A stretch of 64,000 bases of DNA from Chryseobacterium sp. G0162 (GTDB lineage: Bacteria; Bacteroidota; Bacteroidia; Flavobacteriales; Weeksellaceae): the NCBI RefSeq assembly GCF_003815715.1, contig NZ_CP033922.1, forward strand, positions 4,822,001 to 4,886,000, in the 5' to 3' direction. Both the position numbers and the translations under genes were made by a program. Below are positions 1-8,602 of this stretch, piece by piece; within the stretch, counting starts at the first letter, position 1, and the number at the start of each line of letters is the position of its first letter. The notes beneath the pieces were generated by a model that was given only the letters and a program-made list of their open reading frames with translations, ran no database searches and was not told the origin of the DNA.

Positions 1-135
1 ACATTGTATGACTATTTTCTTCCTGTAACCGTGGATATAGAAGAGAATTTTGTTACAGAAAAGCTGGAATACTCGTTCAGTCTTGAGGATGATGAAAGAA
101 ATGCCAGCCGCCTTGGATACTCTACATTCCTCTAA
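1..135 (+). CDS. C-terminal end of an unidentified protein, probably part of the T6SS locus
   Basis: Frame 1 is open from the window edge to a TAA at 133-135, giving the last 44 residues of a protein that ends in GYSTFL. The tail is acidic and contains LEDDERNASRLGYS. It lies 54 bp before tssN on the same strand, so it probably belongs to the same type VI secretion operon, but the visible piece is too short for me to assign a family. Confidence 0.6.
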   Translation, partial: TLYDYFLPVTVDIEENFVTEKLEYSFSLEDDERNASRLGYSTFL

Positions 136-189
136 ATTATTTTATTATATTTACAACTACCAACAAAGTATAAATTCGAAAAGAAACAA

Positions 190-1092
190 ATGGAAATTTC
201 TTCAGTAAAAGGTATTTTTTTAAGGTATATTTTAATGCCTTTAATCGCAATCATCATGATGTTTATTCTGGGAATTATCAGGAGAAACAAACCTGCGATC
301 AAAATTAAAGTAATTATTATATATGTTCTTCTGTGCAGTTTATGTCTGGCTTTACCAGGTTTTTTTGGATTTGCCGGGAATCTTTTTAATCCATACTGGT
401 ATCTCATTGCACAGGTTATTTACCTTATTTTTGGGATTATTCACGTTAACTTATTACACAAATATTTCAAAAAACATATTGATTCTCTGGCAATGAATAT
501 TTTGTTTGAATCTATACTTTCATTGACGTGTATTGTATTGGGTGGTTATTTGTTTACCCTATTATTCAACTGGATGAGTAAAGATACGGGGTATGCTGTG
601 ATGGCGGCTACAAGTATGCTGATCTTTGTAGTTCCTATGGTATTTTATTATTGCTATATTCAGTTTATCAGTATTCCTTTTGATATTTATAAAACCTGGA
701 GATATTCTCCGGAACAAAAGCTTCCTGATTTTGAAGGGGCAGATTTTGACCGCCTGATGGTTTTGAATGTTGAATTAAGTAAAAACCTTGAAGATTCAAA
801 CCGATTCAGAATTAAAGCTAAGACTCTTCCCACTGGAATCACTTTTGGAGACTGGTTTTACAGAGTGGTAGATGATTACAACCATAAAAATCCAGGATCT
901 ATTATCCACCTTTCAGATGAAGTAAGAGAACCTTATTATTGGATTTTCTACACTAAAAAATCGTTTTTTAGCTTTAGAAAATATATAGATTTCGACCAGG
1001 ACATTACTACAAACAGCATTTCTGAAAATGAAGTGGTTATTTGTAAGAGAGTCATTCAACATGAAGAGGAGGGAGTCGCAAGAAAATCATAA
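190..1092 (+). CDS. tssN: T6SS membrane protein TssN
   Basis: This 300-residue protein has about five hydrophobic segments in residues 10-165, then a soluble C-terminal half with WYRV/WIFYTKK-type motifs. Size, topology and its place directly upstream of tssK fit TssN, an inner-membrane component specific to the Bacteroidetes subtype (T6SSiii), where it is thought to form part of the membrane complex that replaces TssJLM. The start at 190 follows an A-rich leader (GAAAAGAAACAA), typical of this phylum. The family call rests on topology and context more than on a diagnostic motif. The gene ends 26 bp before tssK, which suggests one transcript. Confidence 0.72.
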   Translation: MEISSVKGIFLRYILMPLIAIIMMFILGIIRRNKPAIKIKVIIIYVLLCSLCLALPGFFGFAGNLFNPYWYLIAQVIYLIFGIIHVNLLHKYFKKHIDSLAMNILFESILSLTCIVLGGYLFTLLFNWMSKDTGYAVMAATSMLIFVVPMVFYYCYIQFISIPFDIYKTWRYSPEQKLPDFEGADFDRLMVLNVELSKNLEDSNRFRIKAKTLPTGITFGDWFYRVVDDYNHKNPGSIIHLSDEVREPYYWIFYTKKSFFSFRKYIDFDQDITTNSISENEVVICKRVIQHEEEGVARKS

Positions 1093-1118
1093 ACACAAAA
1101 AATTAAAAAGTATTAAAC

Positions 1119-2258
1119 ATGATACAGCCTATTAAACATTTTGCAATCAACTGGGTGGATGGGATGAAAGTTTCCCAAAGACACCTAAATGATCAGGATA
1201 ATTTCTTAATTGATACCATCAGAGATTCCAATTCAATTGGGATTACTACATATAACTATGGGCTTTTGCCTATTTCTACTGAGTATACAGACCGTACTAT
1301 TTTTGATGTTCATAATACTGCTACTAATGATGTACAGTTGGTAATCAAAAGATGCAGCGCTGTTACGATGGCAGGTTACCGTATTGAATTAAGCGACAGA
1401 AGAATCAGTGTAAAATCATTGGCAAAATCAATGAGTGAAGAGCAGGCTGATGGAGAATACTATATTTTGATTTCTGTAAATCCGTTTGATAAAGTTCCTT
1501 TTGGTGATATTGATCCTGAAGAAATTCCGCCACGTCATCCGAATGCACAGCCGAATCACCATATTGAGCTTCTTCCTGTAACGTCTTTGAACAGCAGCTA
1601 TTCAGGAGGAAATTATCTGATTATCGGAAAAGTAGACTTAAAGGCAAACATTGCCCAGGTAGATTCTAATTTTATTCCACCTTGTACTTCGGTTCAGAGC
1701 CATCCGGCTTTGGTAGAATATTACAGTAGTTTTGCAAAATCTATTGGAAATCTGCAGCAATATGCTTTCAAAATCATTCAGAAAGCTTCTCACAAGAACC
1801 AGAATACAGCCTTAGCTCAGAATGTTAAGTTTGTTTGTAATACAATGGTAACTACTTTTGGCGATATGTATTTCCAATTCAGAAATATTACACCTTATCA
1901 GCCACCGGTATTTTTAATTGAATCTTTTGCAAGATTAGCCCTTCATTTATATAATTCTACACAACTTCTGGTTCCTGCCGAATTGGAAGAAATGCTGAAC
2001 TATAGTTTAGAGTGGAGTGAAATTGCGCCTCATACTTTACTGAACCAACTTTCTATTGTAGCAGAAACAAATTACGATCACCATAATTGTGGAGAGCCAT
2101 TATTGTATATCCAACAGATGCTAAGAAGTTTAGAAATTATTTTCTCTAAATTGAGCGAACTGGATTACATTGGTCAGAGAAAAGAAAATATTATTGTCAA
2201 CGAACAGGAGGTTTCTACCAACACCAACCCAAAAAGAGGTTGGAGTGTACTAGACTAA
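1119..2258 (+). CDS. tssK: T6SS baseplate subunit TssK
   Basis: This 379-residue protein begins MIQPIKHFAINWVDGMKVSQ. The 'NWVDGMKVSQRHL' stretch corresponds to the conserved N-terminal 'W.eGmfl.pqHfq' signature of TssK. TssK is the baseplate protein that links the sheath platform to the membrane complex. It is shorter than proteobacterial TssK (about 440 residues), as expected for the Bacteroidetes T6SSiii form. It is the last gene of the visible T6SS unit, because a strong terminator follows 20 bp after the stop codon. No effector or Hcp/VgrG gene is visible here; the rest of the locus must lie to the left of the window. Confidence 0.82.
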   Translation: MIQPIKHFAINWVDGMKVSQRHLNDQDNFLIDTIRDSNSIGITTYNYGLLPISTEYTDRTIFDVHNTATNDVQLVIKRCSAVTMAGYRIELSDRRISVKSLAKSMSEEQADGEYYILISVNPFDKVPFGDIDPEEIPPRHPNAQPNHHIELLPVTSLNSSYSGGNYLIIGKVDLKANIAQVDSNFIPPCTSVQSHPALVEYYSSFAKSIGNLQQYAFKIIQKASHKNQNTALAQNVKFVCNTMVTTFGDMYFQFRNITPYQPPVFLIESFARLALHLYNSTQLLVPAELEEMLNYSLEWSEIAPHTLLNQLSIVAETNYDHHNCGEPLLYIQQMLRSLEIIFSKLSELDYIGQRKENIIVNEQEVSTNTNPKRGWSVLD

Positions 2259-2277
2259 TACTAGTTATAAAATATAA

Positions 2278-2307
2278 AATCCCGAATGAAAATTCGGGAT
2301 TTTTTTA
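2278..2307 (+). terminator. Rho-independent terminator after tssK
   Basis: The inverted repeat AAATCCCGAAT / ATTCGGGATTT is followed by a T-run. It closes the T6SS transcript. Since the convergent beta-lactamase gene stops at 2327, it may also serve that gene from the other side. Confidence 0.88.
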
Positions 2308-2326
2308 TTGATTATAAGAAAACGGT

Positions 2327-3046
2327 TTATTTCTTTTCCAAAAGGTCCAAAGTGTGTTCTACATGTCCACCGCCTTTCCATTCGTCATGTCCGGGAAGAA
2401 TAAGTGTAGCTTTTGAATATTTAGTTTGCAGTTTCTTCATGGTCTTTGGCCATTCTTCTACATTGGCTTCTTTAATATACCCTAAATCAGTAGCTGAGTT
2501 ACTTTTTACAAGGCATCCGCCATCCAGTACATTGTATTTTGGAAACCATATTACTACATTATCAGCAGTATGTCCTTCACCAAGAAAATCTACCACAAAT
2601 TCTTCCCCACCAATACGATAAGGTTTTCCAATCTTGGTGATTTCACTAGAGGTTGCTTTTCCATCTTTCTTCAGAAACTCATTGGTTTTAGTAGTGGCAT
2701 AGGTTTTAATTCCTTTCTTATTAAAAAAGCTCAAATCTCCGGCGCGGTCATCATGGGAATGCGTAGCAAACACAGCAATAACAGGCAGGTTATGACGTTT
2801 TTTGATGGTATCCATCAGGCTTTGATATTGTACTTTTTCCCATGGAACATCAAATAAAATAACCCCTTTTTTAGTAACAAGATATACTGAATTCGCAGAA
2901 TATTCTTTACCGCCGAATACTCCAAATGTTTTATAAATATATAAGTTCTTTTTAATGGGTGGTTCGATTACAAAATCTTTTACCTGGGCACCTGCAAAAG
3001 GGCTCAACAACATCGAAACAATAAAAAACTGAATGCTTTTTTTCAT
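2327..3046 (-). CDS. bla: Subclass B1 metallo-beta-lactamase, IND/CGB type (carbapenemase)
   Basis: This periplasmic zinc hydrolase opens the beta-lactam ring, including that of carbapenems. The 239-residue protein has a signal peptide (MKKSIQFFIV...AGAQ, cleavage near residue 20). It shows the complete B1 zinc set: H96, H98 and D100 in ATHSHDD, H159 in GEGHTADN, C178 in LDGGCLVKS and H220 in LPGHDEW. From memory of the family, the sequence is very close to the IND and CGB enzymes that are intrinsic to C. indologenes and C. gleum. The gene is monocistronic between convergent tssK and a DtxR-type regulator. No integron, IS or transfer gene flanks it, so it looks like a species-intrinsic chromosomal gene. 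Which allele group it belongs to cannot be settled by eye. Confidence 0.95.
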   Translation of the reverse strand: MKKSIQFFIVSMLLSPFAGAQVKDFVIEPPIKKNLYIYKTFGVFGGKEYSANSVYLVTKKGVILFDVPWEKVQYQSLMDTIKKRHNLPVIAVFATHSHDDRAGDLSFFNKKGIKTYATTKTNEFLKKDGKATSSEITKIGKPYRIGGEEFVVDFLGEGHTADNVVIWFPKYNVLDGGCLVKSNSATDLGYIKEANVEEWPKTMKKLQTKYSKATLILPGHDEWKGGGHVEHTLDLLEKK

Positions 3047-3213
3047 AAATTTTTAAGGTAATAATTAAAATTTTGGTACTTATGAGAAAGATGAATCTCA
3101 ACGGAATATTTTGCAAACGTAGTAAAATTAATCTTCGAAGTTTTTTAAGGGAAGAAGTTTAACCTTTTTTTAACAGTTGTGGAAGAGGGATTATTACTTG
3201 AGGGGGATTGTTG

Positions 3214-3390
3214 GAAAACGCAAGGGCGCAAGTTTTCTTTAATATCATATTTTCTAAGGCGCAAAGATTTTATCTCCGATAAAATTATATACCATTGAAA
3301 AATATTACGAATACACGAATAATTTCATTTACACTATCATCTATGGGTCTATGCTATGTGGGAACTTCAATAAAAAATTCGTGTATTCGT
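3214..3390. repeat. Intergenic repeat remnants, including a perfect 14-bp inverted repeat
   Basis: In the 388-bp gap between the beta-lactamase and the DtxR gene I see a degenerate CGCAAGGGCGCAAG ... AAGGCGCAAAGATTTTATC stretch that matches the repeats near 12.4 and 12.7 kb. It is followed by ACGAATACACGAAT (3307-3320) and its exact inverse ATTCGTGTATTCGT (3377-3390). No protein-coding gene is supported in this gap. Confidence 0.6.
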
Positions 3391-3393
3391 GGC

Positions 3394-3424
3394 AAAAAAA
3401 AGCTGCTTCATTGTTGAAGCGGCC
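3394..3424 (-). terminator. Terminator after the DtxR-type gene
   Basis: Read on the minus strand, GCCGCTTCA-ACAA-TGAAGCAGC forms a stem (one G-U pair) and is followed by a run of seven T. It begins 11 bp after the stop codon of the regulator gene. Confidence 0.8.
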
Positions 3425-3434
3425 CTTATGGCGA

Positions 3435-4088
3435 TTATTTCTTTACCAATATTTTTTCTGTGGCTTTTTTACTGAGAATTTCTTTTTGACCATCAATTTC
3501 CAGGGTCATCGATTTATCAAAACTTTCAATTTTAATAACTTTTACCTTGGTATTAAGAAGAAGTTTTCGGTCATTTAAATAGGTTAGAAAAGCATCATCT
3601 GAAAGGGTAACAGAAGCAAAAATAACAGTTTCTCCTTCTTCACAGCTGCTTAGTTTCTGAAGATCCTGAGCAATAATGTTCCCATCTTTATCAGGAATGG
3701 GTTCTCCGTGGGGATCAAATTTAGGATAATCCAGAATTTCGTCCATTTTATCAAAGAAGATCTGGGAATGGACATGTTCCAGCTGTTCTGCAATTTCATG
3801 AACGTTTTCCCAGCCGAAATTCATTTTTTTTACCAAAAACATTTCAGTAAGTCTGTGTTTGCGAACGACTAACGCTGCTTCACGTTTTCCGCTGGCAGTA
3901 ACGATCAGTGGTTTATAGGTCTCGTAAATGACCCATTTTTTTTCTGCAAACTTTTTCATCATATTGTTAACGCTCGGCATTTTTACATTTAAAAATTTGC
4001 TGAGTTCGTTAATCGTCACCTTTCCTTCATTGTCAACTAAATGAAACAAAGCTTTCAGGTAATTTTCTTCTGTTAGGGTTGTTTTCAA
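3435..4088 (-). CDS. DtxR/MntR-family metal-dependent transcriptional regulator
   Basis: This 217-residue protein has an N-terminal winged helix (residues 1-65, TLTEENYLKALFHL then VTINELSKFLNVKMPSVNNMMKK as the recognition helix). The dimerisation and metal domain follows (residues 66-140; H78, E104, H107 and H111 are candidate ligands), and then a C-terminal SH3/FeoA-like domain (about 145-217). Members of this family repress manganese or iron uptake genes when metal is bound. No transporter gene is adjacent, so its targets lie elsewhere. The only start codon in frame that fits the family N-terminus is TTG at 4088. The promoter contains an inverted repeat suggesting autoregulation. I cannot tell manganese from iron by eye. 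Confidence 0.85.
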   Translation of the reverse strand: MKTTLTEENYLKALFHLVDNEGKVTINELSKFLNVKMPSVNNMMKKFAEKKWVIYETYKPLIVTASGKREAALVVRKHRLTEMFLVKKMNFGWENVHEIAEQLEHVHSQIFFDKMDEILDYPKFDPHGEPIPDKDGNIIAQDLQKLSSCEEGETVIFASVTLSDDAFLTYLNDRKLLLNTKVKVIKIESFDKSMTLEIDGQKEILSKKATEKILVKK

Positions 4089-4090
4089 AA

Positions 4091-4120
4091 TGTTAGATGA
4101 TTTTCACTACAAATCTAACA
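4091..4120 (-). promoter_or_regulatory. Promoter and candidate operator of the DtxR-type gene
   Basis: A perfect -7 box, TAGATTTG on the minus strand, lies at 4110-4117. It is overlapped by an 8-bp inverted repeat TGTTAGAT (4091-4098) / ATCTAACA (4113-4120). An additional CTAAC/GTTAG pair spans 4115-4138. This placement suits a self-repressing regulator. I found no clear -33 TTG at the usual distance. Confidence 0.5.
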
Positions 4121-4320
4121 AAATAATATTAAAGTTAGCCATTGCAAAGATGAATTATATGTTTACAAAACTCTAAAAGAGCTTAAAATATCTTTTTATT
4201 ACTAAGAAATATATAATAAGGACAATTGATACTCAGCAGATGGAGTTTTTAATGAATTTAAAAAATTCCATGTATTTCGTTGGTGATTTATGTATATATT
4301 TAAGAAAAAAAATAACAACC

Positions 4321-7300
4321 ATGAAACTAAAAATCACATTCCTTTCAGTTTGTGCCTCTTTTCTAATGAACGCACAGATATTGGATAAAAATGGATTAAA
4401 CACTGACCGTCTCCCCGGAACTACTTTTAAATTTAATGTAGAGAGCTTTAAGAAAAGTGTAGAAGGGAGTAGAAGGAAAACGATAAAGGTTAGTAATCAG
4501 TCTATTACTTTGCCACTCATTGATGGAAGCCGGCAGGAATTTATTTTATCCGAAAATAATCTCTTAAGTACAAGGCTGAATAATATTATCACTTTTGATG
4601 GATATTCGAAAGACCGGAAATCCAAAATAAAGTTGACATTGGCAGATAATAAAATGACTGCTATGATTAAATCAGGTGATGGTTATTTCATTATAGAACC
4701 TTATAAAACTAATACAGGAGAATATAGAATTTATAATTCTTTTGAGATGTTTGGTGAAAATTTTACCTGTAAGACTCATAAAAGCGAATTTGAAGAAAAC
4801 CTCCGTGCAGTAGCTGAAAAATTAAATACTGATAAGTCTGTAACTGGTTTCCCTTATGGTAATACTATGAGAGTGTTTAGATTGGCTGTGGCTACTACAG
4901 GGGAATTTACTACAGCTTTCGGAAATCAGGATGCCGCTCTGGGGGAAGTGGTTGCTATGGTAAATTTAATCAACCAGATTTATGAATCAGAACTGTCTGT
5001 TTCTTTTCAATTGATTGAAAAGACACTCAATAAAACTTTGATTTTTACAGATGGATCTACAGATCCTTTTACTATCGATCCCAATTTTGCGTCTTCTACA
5101 AATTCCCAGGTGGGATTTACTACAATGAATACAAATGGAACATTAGTTCATGCTGATTATGATATTGGGCATACTTTCAACATCATGCCCGGAACAGTAG
5201 GAGGTGGAAGAGGGGAAGCTGCTCCCCAGCCTTGTAACGCTCCTATTAAAGCAAGAGCATGGAGCGAGTGGGTTGTTACTGCACCAAAATCTATGATGGT
5301 TAATTTGATTGTTCATGAAATGGGGCATCAATTTGGAGCTGGTCACACTTTTAATGCTATGGGAGGATATCCTTCCTATGGTGAAGCCTGTACAGATCAA
5401 TGGAGTTTTAATTCTGCAGTAGAACCCGGAGCTGGGTCTACGATAATGGGCTATGGAACTAATTGTTCGGTTCCGGTGAATCAGACTAATTCCGGAAGGA
5501 ACAATCTTGATTATTTCCATGCCAGAAGTTTAGATCAGATATTAAATACATTGAAATTTAACTCAACGTGTTATAATTCTGTCATAATCGATAATACCCC
5601 CCCTTTTGCAAGTGCCGGAAATACGGCTGTCAGTATTCCAAAGAATACTCCGTTTAAATTAAAAGGTATAGGAAGTGATGCAGAAGATCAGAATTTATCA
5701 TATACCTGGGATCAGGTTGATATAGCTACTGTTTATGATAAAGGAGGATTTGGAAATGCAATAAACGGATTGTCTGGTCTACCTTCAGTTAATAGTACAA
5801 CAGCTCCATTATTTAGGTCTGAACAGAGTACTAAAACTACTGAGAGATATTTTCCAAAAATGAGATTTGTGTTGGATAATCAGAATATACCTCCAGTAAA
5901 TGCTGCTGAAGCGTTATCTCTGGTACCAAGAATCATTAAAATGAGATTTACGGTGAGGGATAATAGCGTAGTTTCAGGCGGAGTGGATTCTGATCAGGTT
6001 TTGGTAACGGTAACAGATCAGGGGCCTCTATCAGTTACCTATCCTAATTCTAATATTACTTCAAATACCGGTGCTAATATGAATGTAACCTGGAGCGTAA
6101 ACCAGACTGATGTCTTAAAAAACACAGTTAATATCCTTTTATCAACTGATGGTGGAGTCACTTTTCCTTATGTACTGGCTTCTGATGTGCCTAATAATGG
6201 CAGTGCTGCTGTAGTTTTACCATCAGTTAATTATACAAATCGAGCAAGAATTAAGGTTACGGCTGTTATTAATGAATTTGCGGAGTTTTTTGATGTCTCA
6301 GATACCAATTTTACTATTGATACAGACTGTAAAGTTTACCCATCTGTTATTGTAGAAAGTAAGAAAGAGTTTACCGCTATACAGGGAAGTCCTGAAGCTA
6401 ACTTAAATTTGGAGCCACAGACTCCAGCTAATCAAACTTACAATTCGAAATCACTGAGCTTTTTAGCAGGTAATATGATTTCGCTTCCTCTTTATATTTA
6501 TAATCAGGCAATGACGGCTCCCTATGCTGTTTTAGCTAGTACAGCTTTGCTTCCTGTTCGTTTTAAAGTAACGGAAACAGGAAACTATGCTTTGAGTTGG
6601 ACTGATCTTAATTCTAAAATTCTTGTGCCAACAATATATAAAGGGAATCAGGTTTTAGCGGCTAATTTTATTTCTTCATCAGGAGTATATTTAGGTACTG
6701 GAACTAGCTTTTCATTTTTGGGATATCTTGGTGCATATCTTGAAAAAGGTGTAGAGTATTATATGACTGTTAAAAACATATATAATGTTCCAGTTGGACA
6801 AAGTGCCGATTTAAGTATTGATGGAGTTGGGCAATTTTATAATATTATTGACAGCCCGGCAGGAATAAATTATACTTATATTGCTGTCAATACAGTAACA
6901 AATTCTATAGCGGGAACGAGTGCTACGGCTAATTTTACAACACTGCCTTTGGGAACTTATACTGTTTATGGAGTTTCTTTTACAGGAATTGAAAGTAGCC
7001 TGATGAACAAAACTATAGCAGAGCTTAATCAGGCTGGGATATGTTATCAGCTGAGTGAGAATAATATAATTCTGAAAATAACATCTACATTAGTAACCAA
7101 GGAGGCTATCAAAAAGCAAATCGGAATTGCACCCAATCCGGTAAAAGATATTCTTAATGTGGGAAGTGATGAGAAAATTACTCATTATGAGATATATGAT
7201 GTATCTGGAAAGCTTATTGAAAGCAATATAATGACCAATCCGCAGATCAATTTCTCAAGGTTCAAAACGGGAGTATATATGCTTAAATTATTGAATAATA

Positions 7301-7338
7301 AAGTTTTAATTCACCAATCTAAAATTATTAAGGAATAG
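4321..7338 (+). CDS. Secreted reprolysin-like zinc metalloprotease with type IX sorting domain
   Basis: The 1005-residue product has a signal peptide (MKLKITFLSVCASFLMNAQ), a propeptide-like region, and a metzincin catalytic domain. The zinc motif is HEMGHQFGAGH starting at H332, followed by a Met-turn-like TIMGYG. After this come Ig/FN3-like beta domains (from about 430) and a C-terminal sorting domain of the type A class (IAPNPVKDILNV ... GVYMLKLL, last 70 residues) that directs export through the type IX system. The frame is open from 4240, but an ATG there would add 27 residues before the signal peptide, so 4321 is the better start. It is probably a secreted endopeptidase with a nutritional role; the substrate is unknown. 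Confidence 0.9.
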   Translation: MKLKITFLSVCASFLMNAQILDKNGLNTDRLPGTTFKFNVESFKKSVEGSRRKTIKVSNQSITLPLIDGSRQEFILSENNLLSTRLNNIITFDGYSKDRKSKIKLTLADNKMTAMIKSGDGYFIIEPYKTNTGEYRIYNSFEMFGENFTCKTHKSEFEENLRAVAEKLNTDKSVTGFPYGNTMRVFRLAVATTGEFTTAFGNQDAALGEVVAMVNLINQIYESELSVSFQLIEKTLNKTLIFTDGSTDPFTIDPNFASSTNSQVGFTTMNTNGTLVHADYDIGHTFNIMPGTVGGGRGEAAPQPCNAPIKARAWSEWVVTAPKSMMVNLIVHEMGHQFGAGHTFNAMGGYPSYGEACTDQWSFNSAVEPGAGSTIMGYGTNCSVPVNQTNSGRNNLDYFHARSLDQILNTLKFNSTCYNSVIIDNTPPFASAGNTAVSIPKNTPFKLKGIGSDAEDQNLSYTWDQVDIATVYDKGGFGNAINGLSGLPSVNSTTAPLFRSEQSTKTTERYFPKMRFVLDNQNIPPVNAAEALSLVPRIIKMRFTVRDNSVVSGGVDSDQVLVTVTDQGPLSVTYPNSNITSNTGANMNVTWSVNQTDVLKNTVNILLSTDGGVTFPYVLASDVPNNGSAAVVLPSVNYTNRARIKVTAVINEFAEFFDVSDTNFTIDTDCKVYPSVIVESKKEFTAIQGSPEANLNLEPQTPANQTYNSKSLSFLAGNMISLPLYIYNQAMTAPYAVLASTALLPVRFKVTETGNYALSWTDLNSKILVPTIYKGNQVLAANFISSSGVYLGTGTSFSFLGYLGAYLEKGVEYYMTVKNIYNVPVGQSADLSIDGVGQFYNIIDSPAGINYTYIAVNTVTNSIAGTSATANFTTLPLGTYTVYGVSFTGIESSLMNKTIAELNQAGICYQLSENNIILKITSTLVTKEAIKKQIGIAPNPVKDILNVGSDEKITHYEIYDVSGKLIESNIMTNPQINFSRFKTGVYMLKLLNNKVLIHQSKIIKE

Positions 7339-7359
7339 TTAAACAGATGTTGAAACAAG

Positions 7360-7387
7360 AGGTTGTCTGAAAAGGCAGCCTTTTTTG
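7360..7387 (+). terminator. Terminator after the protease gene
   Basis: The stem AGGTTGTCT / AGGCAGCCT (with G-U pairing) around a GAAA loop is followed by a T-run. It lies 21 bp after the stop codon. Confidence 0.75.
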
Positions 7388-7461
7388 TTGTTATCATTTT
7401 CAATTGCTAATTTTTGCATTTTTCATAAGGTCATTTTATTTCAATTTTTTAATTTTACTCT

Positions 7462-8493
7462 ATGAAATTTTCATTTAAAAACGATTATTCTGAGGGATGT
7501 CACCCGAACATTTTACAGGCACTTTTACAATATAATCTTGATCAGCAAGCGGGGTATGGAGAAGATGAATATTCTTTAAAAGCAAAGGAATTAATTAAGG
7601 CTAAAATCAATAAAACCGATTCTGATGTTTATCTGGTTTCCGGAGGTACACAGGCGAACTTAATTGTTATTTCTTCAGTTTTAAAACCTTATCAATGCGC
7701 TATTTCAGCCTCTACAGGACATATTTTGAACAACGAAACGGGAGCTATTGAAGCCACAGGTCACAAAATTTTAAGCATTGAAACGGAAGATGGAAAACTA
7801 AGACCATCAGATATTATTCCGGTGTTGGAAAATCACAGCAATGTTCCGCATCAGGTGATGCCCAAAATGATTTATATTTCCAATTCTACAGAACTTGGAA
7901 CGATTTATCAGGCTAAAGAGCTGGAAGAACTTTCTGAATTCTGTAAACAAAACCGTCTTTACCTGTTTATGGATGGAGCAAGGCTGGGACACGGATTAAC
8001 TTCTGAAATCAGTGATCTTACGCTGGAAAAAGTAGCGGAATTAACGGATATTTTCTATCTGGGAGGAACGAAAAACGGAGCTTTGATAGGAGAGGCCATT
8101 GTGATTAATAATCCTGCACTTCAGGAAGATTTTGCTTTTAATATCAAGCAAAAAGGAGCGTTATTGGCAAAAGGAAGGTTATTGGGGATTCAATTTATGG
8201 AACTGATGAAAGATGACCTGTATTTTGACCTGGCTAAACATGCCAACCAACAGGCAATGAAAATAAAAAATGCATTACAGGAAAAAGGAGTAGAGTTTCT
8301 TTCAGATACTTATACCAATCAGATTTTCCCAATTATAAGTAATGATCTTATCCAGATTTTATCAGAAAGCTTTGAATTCTATGTCTGGAAAAAAATAGAT
8401 GAAGAGTTTTCTGCTATCCGTCTGATTACCTCATGGAGTACAGGAGACGAGGCTGTTAATAGTTTTATTGAAATCATTAGAGAAGAGTTATAG
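7462..8493 (+). CDS. Threonine aldolase family PLP enzyme
   Basis: This 343-residue fold-type I PLP enzyme resembles low-specificity threonine aldolase, which splits L-threonine into glycine and acetaldehyde. Visible motifs are VSGGTQANL, NETGAIEATGHK (substrate and PLP contacts), FMDGARLGHGL (the Asp that pairs with the pyridine nitrogen) and GGTKNGALIGEA, with K204 as the expected Schiff-base lysine. No signal peptide is present, so the enzyme is cytoplasmic. The family also contains phenylserine aldolases and related beta-eliminating lyases, so the exact substrate is open. The gene stands alone. Confidence 0.88.
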   Translation: MKFSFKNDYSEGCHPNILQALLQYNLDQQAGYGEDEYSLKAKELIKAKINKTDSDVYLVSGGTQANLIVISSVLKPYQCAISASTGHILNNETGAIEATGHKILSIETEDGKLRPSDIIPVLENHSNVPHQVMPKMIYISNSTELGTIYQAKELEELSEFCKQNRLYLFMDGARLGHGLTSEISDLTLEKVAELTDIFYLGGTKNGALIGEAIVINNPALQEDFAFNIKQKGALLAKGRLLGIQFMELMKDDLYFDLAKHANQQAMKIKNALQEKGVEFLSDTYTNQIFPIISNDLIQILSESFEFYVWKKIDEEFSAIRLITSWSTGDEAVNSFIEIIREEL

Positions 8494-8602
8494 GAAAGGA
8501 GGCTGGAAGAAGGAAGATGTGAGTTTTGAAGCCTGAAAATACATTTAAGCTCATTTCTGTGAGATATGGATTTGAGCTATACATAAAAAACTATTAAATA
8601 CT

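Noticed and set aside
4240..4320. Longer start for the reprolysin-like protease
   Set aside because: It would place 27 residues before a complete signal peptide that begins at 4321.
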